Shown here: positions 52,069-60,408 of the stretch, piece after piece
How positions within the stretch are numbered: the first letter of the stretch is position 1
How the letters are laid out: every line of letters begins with the position of its first letter
Assembly: GCF_000744415.1 (NCBI RefSeq)
Contig: NZ_JQLW01000007.1
Span: 206,778-270,777 of the forward strand
Length of the DNA stretch: 64,000 bases
Reading direction: 5' to 3'
From: Ghiorsea bivora
Lineage (GTDB): Bacteria > Pseudomonadota > Zetaproteobacteria > Mariprofundales > Mariprofundaceae
Notes under the pieces: model-generated
The model's input: the letters and a program-made list of their open reading frames with translations, nothing else
Databases searched by the model: none
Told to the model about the DNA's origin: nothing
Position numbers and translations under genes: made by a program

Positions 52069-52813
52069 GCTAACCGCTGAATTAACTTACGCCATTGGTA
52101 TTCCCGCTCGTTTTGATTCCACGCGTTTTCCTGGTAAACCTTTGGCAAATCTTGCTGGCCAACCCATGATAACCCATGTCATCAAACGCGCCTTACAAAC
52201 AGGACTTGGACGTGTGATTGTCGCAACTGACCATCAAGGCATTGCAGGTGTCGCCACACAAGCGGGCGCAGAAGTGGCAATGACCAGCCCTGACCACGAA
52301 AGCGGTACAGCCCGCCTTGCCCAAGCTTTTGTCGATATTGATGTGGATATTGTGATTAATGTGCAAGGTGATGAGCCGTTGATAGACCCACAAGCCATTC
52401 GCGATGTTGTTGTACCCTTTGCACATCAAGCTGAACTACAAATGGCAACCCTTGCTCACCCTATTCGCCACGCCAATGATTTTAATGACCCCAATGTGGT
52501 CAAAGTGGTCTGCAATGCCGCAGGACACGCCATGTATTTTAGCCGCTCGCCACTGCCTTACCCACGCAACAGCAAAGCATTGCAAGACGCAGATAAACTA
52601 CAACATGTGGGTTTGTATGCCTATCGCCGCGATTTTTTACTCCAATACAGTTCTTTAACACCATGCAAAGCCGAACAAGCTGAACAATTAGAACAACTTA
52701 GGGTGTTGCATCATGGTTACCCTATCGCTGTGACCATTGGTGATTACCATTGTTTGGGTGTGGATACACCACAAGATATGCAACGCGCCGAAGCCTTGTT
52801 GCTATCAGCTTAA
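52061..52813 (+). CDS. kdsB: CMP-Kdo synthetase
   Basis: KdsB activates Kdo with CTP for lipid A glycosylation. The 250-residue protein has the nucleotide loop IPARFDSTRFPGKPL, NVQGDEPLI and YFSRSPLPYPR, all typical of the family. It overlaps the heptose kinase by eight bases and completes the Kdo pathway with kdsA at 42739. Confidence 0.97.
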   Translation: MSKLTAELTYAIGIPARFDSTRFPGKPLANLAGQPMITHVIKRALQTGLGRVIVATDHQGIAGVATQAGAEVAMTSPDHESGTARLAQAFVDIDVDIVINVQGDEPLIDPQAIRDVVVPFAHQAELQMATLAHPIRHANDFNDPNVVKVVCNAAGHAMYFSRSPLPYPRNSKALQDADKLQHVGLYAYRRDFLLQYSSLTPCKAEQAEQLEQLRVLHHGYPIAVTIGDYHCLGVDTPQDMQRAEALLLSA

Positions 52814-52858
52814 GCAAGACTTGTTGCCCATACTCATAAAGCAACTTATCATCGCCCC

Positions 52859-54487
52859 ATGAGTGATAAGCGCCCCGATGAACGCGACATTGATGAAATT
52901 TTAGCAAGCATTGATGAAATGCTTAGCCAAAAACAGCCTTACACTTTGCAAGATAATGGTCGCAAGGATTCGGTCAAAGAAGGTGTCAAAGCCTCTGAAG
53001 ACACTTTAGGGCTTTCCTCCTCTGTGGATTTGCCCGAGCTATCCGAGTTTGATCAGGTTGATATTGATGCGTTTTTATCACTGGGTATGCCAGAACATCA
53101 GCATGAAACCCAAAGCAAAGCAGACAAAAACAACGAAAAAGAGCCCGTTAAAAAAGAACATAACGAAGACGAGCGCCAAGCAAAAGGCTTCAACACAGAG
53201 GCACAAGCTAAAACAGAAACACCACCCGAAACAAATATTCAAGCCGATACCGATATTGCCCATGACATCGACCAAGATGCAGTACCTGATATGGAGCAAA
53301 ACATTGATGAAAACATCGACTTCACACTGGATGAAATTGACTTGCCTGAGTTCGATGAAACCCTAGCTATAAATCAAGGGGCAAACACAGACGAACAAAA
53401 CACACAAACACCTGAAATAAGCGACAAGGATGCTATGGCATTATCGCCAGAAGAATCTCAACAAGTTGCCAGTGCAAATACTGATGATGTGCTTCATGAT
53501 GGTATGATTGAAGATAATCTAGATGAAGAGGCATTGGATGAACCAAACCTAAGTGAAAACGACTTGGGTAAAAACAGCTTGGATGAAATCAATCTGGATG
53601 AAAACATTTTAGATGAAACCGAACTGCTTCACGATGAACATCAAGATGATGAACTCACAACAGAAGATAACATGCCACGCCATCGTATTTTACTGACCGA
53701 AGAACTCTTAGAACCCAGCGCCCAAGAAGCCTTACCCTTGTGGATAGAGCAAACTTCAAATGAAGAAGAAACCTTGGAACAAAGCGATGATACAGCAGAT
53801 AAATATGAAACTGCGGCATCAGAAACACCAGAATCAGCCTTTACTGCTGCCGAACCCACACCAACAAAAGAGCTGCACAGCAACGCATCACAAACAGTTT
53901 CCATAAAAACGGATGCCTTAGAATCGAATAGCTTAGAAACAGAAGACTTCAACGAAAAAGAAGCAGAAGTTGATACTAAAACCCAAGGAACCGAGACAAA
54001 ACAAACGCCGCAACAACCTGCAAACGATGTTGATATGCAACCAAACACAGCCAATGCTGATGTTCCCGCTGACAAAAGTTTAAGCCTAAGCGCTACGCCA
54101 GTATCAGCCGATGAAACAACCCATCTACACAAAGATGATGCCTTGATTTCCGACCTCGAAGAAGGCATTGGTTTGGATACTGTATATAAACTTGAAACCC
54201 TAACATCTGATACAGAAGACGACTTGGATAACCATACCGAATTGGTTGAAGTAATGATGGAAGAAGTATTGCAAGATGATGAAGAACAAGCTGAAAACAG
54301 TGAAAATAAGCCTGAAAAAGTAACAGAAAAAAAAGTATTCTTAAACGATGATGAACTACAACATATGATGCAAGCCGTCAGCGCCGATGTTGCCCAACAA
54401 ATCAACGACCACTTACAAACTTGGTTGCCTGGTTTGATTAGCATTGCCATTAAAAATCACATCAAAGACCTCAACAACAAAGATTAA
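52859..54487 (+). CDS. PopZ-like (DUF2497-type) acidic protein
   Basis: This 542-residue protein has an N-terminal helix DIDEILASIDEMLS closely like the PopZ start (MEEILASIRRIIS), a linker of about 450 residues extremely rich in Glu and Asp, and a C-terminal region (ELQHMMQAVSADVAQQI then LQTWLPGLISIAIKNHI) like the PopZ oligomerisation end (LKAWLDENLP type). PopZ forms polar condensates that tether the origin in Alphaproteobacteria. The central part contains degenerate five-residue repeats of the LDExx type at about 222-256. valS follows directly, as in Alphaproteobacteria. The linker is far longer than in Caulobacter. Confidence 0.65.
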   Translation: MSDKRPDERDIDEILASIDEMLSQKQPYTLQDNGRKDSVKEGVKASEDTLGLSSSVDLPELSEFDQVDIDAFLSLGMPEHQHETQSKADKNNEKEPVKKEHNEDERQAKGFNTEAQAKTETPPETNIQADTDIAHDIDQDAVPDMEQNIDENIDFTLDEIDLPEFDETLAINQGANTDEQNTQTPEISDKDAMALSPEESQQVASANTDDVLHDGMIEDNLDEEALDEPNLSENDLGKNSLDEINLDENILDETELLHDEHQDDELTTEDNMPRHRILLTEELLEPSAQEALPLWIEQTSNEEETLEQSDDTADKYETAASETPESAFTAAEPTPTKELHSNASQTVSIKTDALESNSLETEDFNEKEAEVDTKTQGTETKQTPQQPANDVDMQPNTANADVPADKSLSLSATPVSADETTHLHKDDALISDLEEGIGLDTVYKLETLTSDTEDDLDNHTELVEVMMEEVLQDDEEQAENSENKPEKVTEKKVFLNDDELQHMMQAVSADVAQQINDHLQTWLPGLISIAIKNHIKDLNNKD

Positions 54488-54522
54488 ATACAAACATAAA
54501 AATAATTAGGAACACACAACTC

Positions 54523-57168
54523 ATGAGTGACAAACCAACAGCATACAACCCGCAAAGTATGGAGCCAACAATCACCGAACAGTGGTTGAACTCGGATGCA
54601 TTTAAACCCAACCCCAAAGGTGTGGGCACATACAGCATCACCCTGCCCCCACCAAATGTGACAGGCAGCTTACATATGGGTCATGCATTTTCAGGCACGA
54701 TTCAAGATATTTTGATTCGCTGGCAGCGCATGATGGGTAAAGAAGTACTTTGGCAATTAGGGCTTGACCATGCAGGCATTGCCACGCAAATGGTGGTGGA
54801 ACGTCAGCTTGATGCTCAAGGTGTACATCGCCGTGATTTGGGGCGTGAGAAGTTCATCGAAAAAGTTTGGGAATGGAAAGCCGAATCAGGCGGCACGATT
54901 CTTGGGCAAATGAAACATTTGGGTTTCTCCATTGATTGGTCGCGTGAGCGTTTTACTATGGATGAAGGTTCATCGGCTGCGGTGCAAGAAGTGTTTGTGC
55001 GTTTGTTTGAAGAAGGTTTGATTTACCGTGGCAAACGCCTCGTCAACTGGGATCCTGTGTTGGAAACGGCTGTATCCGATTTGGAAGTGGTACATGAGGA
55101 AGAAGAAGGTCATTTCTGGCATATTCAATATCCCTATGCCGATAACCCAAGCAAGCATGTGATTGTTGCCACCACTCGCCCTGAAACATTATTGGGCGAT
55201 GGCGCAGTGGCTGTTCATCCATCGGATGAGCGGTATAAAGATTTAATTGGTAAGGAGCTCACCTTGCCCTTGTGTGGTCGTACCATTCCTGTGGTGGCCG
55301 ATGAATATGTTGACCCTGAATTTGGTACAGGTTGCGTGAAAATCACCCCTGCCCACGATTTTAACGATTACGAAGTGGGCAAACGCCATGATTTACCTAT
55401 GCGCAACATCTTCACCAACACGGCGCATATTAATGATGAAGATTTTATCCCTGAGCAATATGTAGGCTTGGATAGATATGAAGCAAGAGAACGCATTATT
55501 GCGGATTTGGAAGCAGAAGGTTTGTTGTACAAGGTTGAGGCGCATACGCATAAAGTTGGGCGCGGTGACCGTTCACACTCGATTATTGAACCCTACTTAA
55601 CCGACCAATGGTATGTTGCCATTCAAGATTTGGCAGACCCTGCGATTGAAGCGGTGGAAAGTGGCGAAATTCAATTTGTGCCAGAACATTGGCAGAAAAC
55701 TTATTTTGAATGGATGCGTAACATCCAAGATTGGTGCATTTCGCGTCAACTTTGGTGGGGTCATCAAATCCCTGCGTGGTATTGCGAAGATTGCGACCAT
55801 ATCACCGTTGACCGTGGCACGCCCGATTGTTGTGGTGGTTGCGGCTCGAAAAATATCAAACAAGATGAAGATGTCTTAGACACATGGTTCTCATCAGGTT
55901 TATGGCCCTTCTCTACCCTAGGTTGGGATGGCAAATCCGATAGCCCCGATATGGCAAAATTCTACCCCACCAATGTGTTGGTGACAGGTTTTGATATTAT
56001 CTTCTTCTGGGTTGCCCGCATGATTATGATGGGCAAGAAGTTTACAGGCAAAGAACCATTTAAAGATATTTATATTCACGCTTTGATTCGTGATAAAGAT
56101 GGGCAAAAAATGTCCAAATCCAAGGGTAATGTGGTTGATCCATTGGAAATGATTGAAGCTTATGGTGCAGATGCTTTGCGCTTTACGCTTACTCACATGG
56201 CAACCCCTGGTCGTGATGTGAAGTTGGACATCAAACGTATTGAATCCAACCGCAACTTCATGAATAAAATCTGGAATGCATCGCGTTTTGTGTTTATGAA
56301 CCGTGAAGATGCCAAGCCAGAAAGCAGCATTCAGCCCAAGAATGATGTAAACCGTTGGATTTTATCTGAATTAGACACGTGCGCCAAAGAGGTACACAAA
56401 GCCTTGGAAGAATACCGCTTTAATGAAGCCGCAGGCACACTTTACAGCTTTATTTGGGGCACATACTGCGACTGGTATGTGGAAGCAGCGAAAACATCAC
56501 TGTATAAAGGTGATGCCGATGACAAACGCGAAACCCAAGTGGTGATGCTCACCGCATTGGATGGTTGGTTGCGTTTGTTGCACCCCATTTGCCCATTTAT
56601 CACCGAAACTTTATTCCAAGAACTGCACGGCGAAGATGCTCGCCTAGTAACCGACGCTTGGAACACCGACTTTGCCCATGATGAAGCAGCCACAACGCGC
56701 ATGAACCGCATCATGGAAATCGTGAATGCGATTCGCTCTGTGCGCGGTGAAATGAATGTATCTCCAGGCAAAAAAGTAGATGCACACTTTGCAGTGTCTG
56801 ACGCACTAAAAGCAGAGCTTGAGCCACAGACTAAAGTATTAAGCAGCCTTGCGAAGTTAGAATCTATCACATGGGTTGCAGCCAATGCAGAAGTGGAAAA
56901 CGCAGCCATTGCCCCACTCTCTGAGCTTAAAATCTTCTTGCCGCTTGCAGGTTTGGTCAACATTGATGAGGAGCTAACCCGTGTATCTAAAAACATGGAA
57001 AAAATCCAAAAAGAAATGGGTGGTCTCAAAGGTAGATTAAACAATGATAAGTTTGTAGCTAGCGCCCCAGAAGCCGTGGTCAGCAAAGCCCGCGCCGACT
57101 TGGCAGAGCTTGAAGCAAAATTAAGCGAGCTTGAAGCGTCTAAAACCAAGCTGGAAGCATTGGTGTGA
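54523..57168 (+). CDS. valS: Valyl-tRNA synthetase
   Basis: ValS charges tRNA-Val. The 881-residue class I enzyme has the HIGH motif in PPPNVTGSLHMGHAF, a CP1 editing domain (VATTRPETLLGD), zinc-type cysteines (WYCEDCDHI, CCGGCGS), the KMSKS motif (KMSKSKGNV) and a C-terminal coiled-coil arm (LKGRLNNDKF to the end). AGGA precedes the ATG, 35 bases after the PopZ-like gene. Confidence 0.98.
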   Translation: MSDKPTAYNPQSMEPTITEQWLNSDAFKPNPKGVGTYSITLPPPNVTGSLHMGHAFSGTIQDILIRWQRMMGKEVLWQLGLDHAGIATQMVVERQLDAQGVHRRDLGREKFIEKVWEWKAESGGTILGQMKHLGFSIDWSRERFTMDEGSSAAVQEVFVRLFEEGLIYRGKRLVNWDPVLETAVSDLEVVHEEEEGHFWHIQYPYADNPSKHVIVATTRPETLLGDGAVAVHPSDERYKDLIGKELTLPLCGRTIPVVADEYVDPEFGTGCVKITPAHDFNDYEVGKRHDLPMRNIFTNTAHINDEDFIPEQYVGLDRYEARERIIADLEAEGLLYKVEAHTHKVGRGDRSHSIIEPYLTDQWYVAIQDLADPAIEAVESGEIQFVPEHWQKTYFEWMRNIQDWCISRQLWWGHQIPAWYCEDCDHITVDRGTPDCCGGCGSKNIKQDEDVLDTWFSSGLWPFSTLGWDGKSDSPDMAKFYPTNVLVTGFDIIFFWVARMIMMGKKFTGKEPFKDIYIHALIRDKDGQKMSKSKGNVVDPLEMIEAYGADALRFTLTHMATPGRDVKLDIKRIESNRNFMNKIWNASRFVFMNREDAKPESSIQPKNDVNRWILSELDTCAKEVHKALEEYRFNEAAGTLYSFIWGTYCDWYVEAAKTSLYKGDADDKRETQVVMLTALDGWLRLLHPICPFITETLFQELHGEDARLVTDAWNTDFAHDEAATTRMNRIMEIVNAIRSVRGEMNVSPGKKVDAHFAVSDALKAELEPQTKVLSSLAKLESITWVAANAEVENAAIAPLSELKIFLPLAGLVNIDEELTRVSKNMEKIQKEMGGLKGRLNNDKFVASAPEAVVSKARADLAELEAKLSELEASKTKLEALV

Positions 57169-57187
57169 TGGGTATAGACTTAGCTTT

Positions 57188-57340
57188 ATGAATAAAAAGG
57201 CAGTGAAAATGGTCAAATTGGGTGAAGAAAAGCCTGATATGGTGTTTAACAAGGTCTGGGAAGTCACTCAAATGACTTGGCCTGAGCCTATTCCTAAGAA
57301 AATGGATAGAACCAAGGTAAAGCTAATTCGTGTTAGCTGA
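57188..57340 (+). CDS. Small protein, first gene of a nucleotidyltransferase pair
   Basis: A 50-residue ORF (MNKKAVKMVKLGEEKPDMVF to KVKLIRVS) starts 17 bases after valS. Its 3' end overlaps an AbiEii/DUF6036-like nucleotidyltransferase start at 57330 by 11 bases. The same C-terminal segment (TKIKLIRAG) recurs at 58097-58153, so this is a repeated genetic unit. The family is not recognised by name. Confidence 0.5.
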   Translation: MNKKAVKMVKLGEEKPDMVFNKVWEVTQMTWPEPIPKKMDRTKVKLIRVS

Positions 57341-57467
57341 CGACTACCAAGATATGATTTTCGAGCTTCAACAGCATCAAGTTGAGTTCGTGATTATTGG
57401 CGCTTATGCCATGAGTGTATTTGGCTACACGCGCGCTACGGGTGACACTGGTTTGATAGGTTTATAA
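57330..57467 (+). pseudogene. Nucleotidyltransferase N-terminal remnant (AbiEii/DUF6036-like)
   Basis: From the GTG, the frame reads VLADDYQDMIFELQQHQVEFVIIGAYAM in separate segments and GYTRATGD, the start of a nucleotidyltransferase with the G-x-A and GD elements. The second acidic residue and the rest of the domain are missing: GDTGLIGL and then a stop. Such proteins pair with a small ORF in toxin-antitoxin-like or abortive infection loci. It is truncated just before the Fic gene. Confidence 0.65.
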
Positions 57468-57474
57468 CCCAATC

Positions 57475-58080
57475 ATGATTCTAGAGAATAAACTGAACAT
57501 CAGCAATCAGGTTGAGCTGGCGATAGCTGAAGAAAAAATAAGCAAACAAAAAGCAAAACAACTGTTCGATTCTGATGACATCAACAACACTGAAATCGGC
57601 ACCTTTGCTGGGCTTGCCTCTATTCATGCTTACCTATTTGCGGATATTTATGATTTTGCAGCCAAGATTCGTGAGGTCAACATTGCCAAAGGTAATTTTC
57701 GCTTTGCGCCACTGATGTATCTCACGCAACCCTTAGCGCATATTGATGCCATGCCACAAGGTAGCTTTGATGAAATTATTGAAAAATACGTTGAAATGAA
57801 TATCGCCCATCCTTTTCGAGAAGGTAATGGTCGCGCAACCCGAATTTGGCTGGATTTAATCTTGAAACAAGAGCTGAAACAAGTGGTGGATTGGACTCTT
57901 GTCGATAAAGATGATTATCTCTCTGCCATGCAGCGCAGTGTGGTGAAAGACGTTGAAATCAAAGTCCTGCTCAAACAAGCGCTAACCAATCAAGTGGATG
58001 ACCGCGCCCTGTTTATGAAAGGCATTGATGTCAGCTATTACTATGAAGGTTATAGCGAATTCAAAACCGAAGAGCTGTAA
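57475..58080 (+). CDS. Fic/DOC family protein
   Basis: This 201-residue protein has the complete Fic motif HPFREGNGR (residues 112-120) with the flap GNFRFAPL earlier. Fic proteins usually transfer AMP (or other groups) from nucleotides to protein targets. I see no N-terminal (S/T)xxxE(G/N) inhibitory helix and no separate small antitoxin directly upstream, so its control is unclear. It starts at an ATG at 57475 immediately after the broken nucleotidyltransferase. Confidence 0.85.
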   Translation: MILENKLNISNQVELAIAEEKISKQKAKQLFDSDDINNTEIGTFAGLASIHAYLFADIYDFAAKIREVNIAKGNFRFAPLMYLTQPLAHIDAMPQGSFDEIIEKYVEMNIAHPFREGNGRATRIWLDLILKQELKQVVDWTLVDKDDYLSAMQRSVVKDVEIKVLLKQALTNQVDDRALFMKGIDVSYYYEGYSEFKTEEL

Positions 58081-58096
58081 GGAGAGCTAAAGTGGT

Positions 58097-58172
58097 ATGT
58101 ATGATGTTCCCAAAGCTCCCAAAACCAAGATAAAGCTTATTCGTGCTGGTTAAAGGTTACCAAAAAATGCAC
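58097..58172 (+). pseudogene. Second remnant of the small-ORF/nucleotidyltransferase pair
   Basis: A mini-ORF (58097-58153) encodes VPKAPKTKIKLIRAG, like the end of the 57188 gene; its last bases overlap a GTG frame starting VLVKGYQKM, like VLADDYQDM of the nucleotidyltransferase at 57330. The nucleotide similarity over about 31 bases is high. The copy is cut off before 58204, where IS110 sequence begins. Confidence 0.6.
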
Positions 58173-58203
58173 GAAACAAGACCCGAACATCCCGCTAGTT
58201 TTA

Positions 58204-59219
58204 TCAAGCACTTTTAACCCAATTAAGATCCTTTTGATACAATTTATTATTTTTCACCAATGACCAAACCACACGTGATAAATGCCTTGCCAGTGAGCGT
58301 ACGGCCTGGTTGTGTTTTTTGCCTTCCGCACGTTTTTTGTCGTAATATGCTTTGGATTGAGGTGTGTGATAATAGTGGCGGGCGGCGGCAACCATCATGG
58401 CTGCTTTGGCTCGCCTATTTACCTGTTTATAGCCTTTGGTTCCCGTGAACACACCAGAGCTATTATCCAGCGGCGCAATGCCAATATAACGTGCCAACGA
58501 TGCTTCTGTAGCGAAGCGTTGCATGGTGCCTATTTCAGCCGCTAACTCTGTGGAGCAGACCAAGCCAAATCCTGTAATCGAAGCGATGGTGGTTGCGAGT
58601 TGTGATTGTGGCAACAAATCATCCAATTGTTTTTCAAGGCGTTTGATATTGGCTCCTAATGCTAAGGAAGTTCTGAATAAGTCTGGATGCAGTAGATTGT
58701 ATTTCAGGGCATACAAAATCAAGGCGTGAGTTGCATGGAATAGCAAGGCTATTGCTCAAACTCACAACGCAGAGTTTGGGTGTACTGGATACAATATATA
58801 CGTTCATGACTTGTTCAGAACTTCCCTAATATGCGCTGCGCATCCTCAATGACCATATCACCCATCATCATCACATCGGTAGAAAGTATTGCAGACTTTT
58901 GCCAACGCCGAATCAACTCGAAATAGACCTTGCCCACACCTTTAATTTTTTGGATACTACGACTGTGCATCCGCATCAATTGATCAAAGCTTGGTTTGCT
59001 GGTGAGAAAGTTAAGAAACCATTGATTGCTGATGCTTCCAGTCAACTCAATCAAGCCAGGCGCAATGCTTTGAATGTTACCATACATGAGATCTGTGACC
59101 ATCGCTCGCTCATTTACCAACTGCCTACGACGGCGTGTTAGAAGCTTCATGTCATGGTTTTGGGTGAAATGTTTCTTTGGATACAGCAAGGTGCGGTACC
59201 ATGGGTTGGATAAAAACAA
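58204..59219 (-). pseudogene. IS110-family transposase, two broken pieces
   Basis: The C-terminal piece (58204-58746, 180 residues) has the transposase_20 domain with SLARYIGIAPLDNSSG and the conserved KAYYDKKRAEGKKHNQAVRSL. An upstream piece (58815-59219) carries the middle linker region (MKLLTRRRRQLVNERA, IQKIKGVGKV). They are separated by stop codons, and the N-terminal DEDD RuvC-like catalytic domain is missing. The element is therefore dead. Confidence 0.75.
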
Positions 59220-59294
59220 AAACAGGCTTTATATGCTTTTAGGGTTCACCAATCTTTTGCGCAGTCAAAAGCTGCTTTCTACAGGATAAAACTA

Positions 59295-59326
59295 TGCAGA
59301 ATACGGGAAAACCACCGTATTCTGTA
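59295..59326. other. Long hairpin upstream of the IS110 remnant
   Basis: CAGAATACGG (59297-59306) pairs exactly with CCGTATTCTG (59315-59324) around a short loop; flanking bases extend the stem. There is no T tract, so a terminator is unlikely. In IS110 elements the non-coding end encodes a bridge RNA, which this could belong to; that is inference. Confidence 0.4.
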
Positions 59327-59426
59327 TCAAACAAGGGGGTTCGCAGGAATTTGTAGGCTAAACCCCATCGTTTCTAAACTTTCCCGCCTTTAGATTCTGA
59401 AAAGGCTGGTTGTTCAGAGTTGCCTT

Positions 59427-59612
59427 ATGAAAAAGGTTGTCGCTATTGTAGTTCTGGTGCTGTTTTCAACTCTGTGCTTAGCATCTGAAAACACCACCTC
59501 TTTGAACATGACCTGTCAGGACTATAGCTGGCATGATGTAGAATCATTGGTGCAGCCCTACCTTGATGACTCACTACTGCCCTTGCATGCAAGGTCAAAA
59601 CTCAAATTATAG
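59427..59612 (+). CDS. Small putative secreted protein
   Basis: A 61-residue ORF begins with a clear signal peptide (MKKVVAIVVLVLFSTLCLAS) followed by a short region (TCQDYSWHDVESLVQPYLDD). It may be the N-terminus of a longer gene, since it stops soon after. No relatives are recognised. Confidence 0.35.
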   Translation: MKKVVAIVVLVLFSTLCLASENTTSLNMTCQDYSWHDVESLVQPYLDDSLLPLHARSKLKL

Positions 59613-60154
59613 AACCTCCGAAGCAGCCTCTCAGACAATGGACCAAGCTTTACCCAATATTATAAAACGCATCCTAAAATCCATCATCCAAGCTGACTGT
59701 TAATCACCACAGTTTTATTCTATACCTCTCTAGCAAACCAACATTTTAAGTTGAGGTACAGGGGGGCAGGTCTATCATTGTATTCATTGAATCTTCGGGG
59801 TCGTAGCAAGCTAAGTGATTACACAGCAAAGTGTTAGGTTCTAAAAAAGGTCTAATTTCAGGCTTAGAAGTACTATTTCAGTAGCAGAATCGCGCGTTTA
59901 AGGAGCTGCCGTCCCCAGGGGAAGGTCCAGAAGCTTGAATTTATTGCTGGGGAAGGAGGGGAAATCTTTTAAGCATTGCGTCGACTTCGGGCAATGAATA
60001 GCTATACCGGACAAAAGGCGTACTATATTGGGGATGGGAAGATATGGTCATTCAATATGTTTGGCTGGCAGAGAATCTCACATCAATGATCAACAGATTA
60101 GTGGCTATGCCGTGATCTGTTGACTATAGCTTAAGGCCACCAGGAGCAAACAAC
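59613..60154. other. Non-coding stretch
   Basis: About 540 bases without a supported gene. It is flanked by remnants on the left and a real small gene on the right. I see only short purine-rich runs (around 59935-59965) and no RNA gene or repeat that I can name. Confidence 0.35.
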
Positions 60155-60256
60155 ATGGGTAAAGAACAGAAAAGTAATCGCGAAGGCAAGAAAGAGGCGG
60201 CCAAGACTCCAAAAGAGAAGAAGGCTGCTAAGAAAGCCAAAAAAGCAGCTCAATAA
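60155..60256 (+). CDS. 33-residue Lys/Ala-rich basic protein
   Basis: The ORF starts at 60155 with GGAG eight bases upstream and encodes MGKEQKSNREGKKEAAKTP, then KEKKAAKKAKKAAQ. It is followed by a proper terminator, giving a complete one-gene transcription unit. The KSNREGKK segment resembles tiny basic proteins annotated in many Proteobacteria as hypothetical. It is too short for usual ORF thresholds. Function is unknown; nucleic-acid binding is plausible from charge. Confidence 0.65.
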   Translation: MGKEQKSNREGKKEAAKTPKEKKAAKKAKKAAQ

Positions 60257-60277
60257 TAGGCTGGTTATCACACAGCA

Positions 60278-60302
60278 GGGAGCCACTGGCTCCCTTTTTT
60301 TA
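60278..60302 (+). terminator. Terminator after the small basic protein gene
   Basis: GGGAGCC and GGCTCCC form the stem around a three-base loop, followed by eight T. Confidence 0.9.
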
Positions 60303-60408
60303 TCTTAAAATTACTGAGCCTTCAGTCAGAGCTTATAGACAGTTCTGGGGACAGAATATTTCATTCTGAAAAGGAATATCTACCCCTTCTCCGCGTGTTA
60401 CGGTTTTC

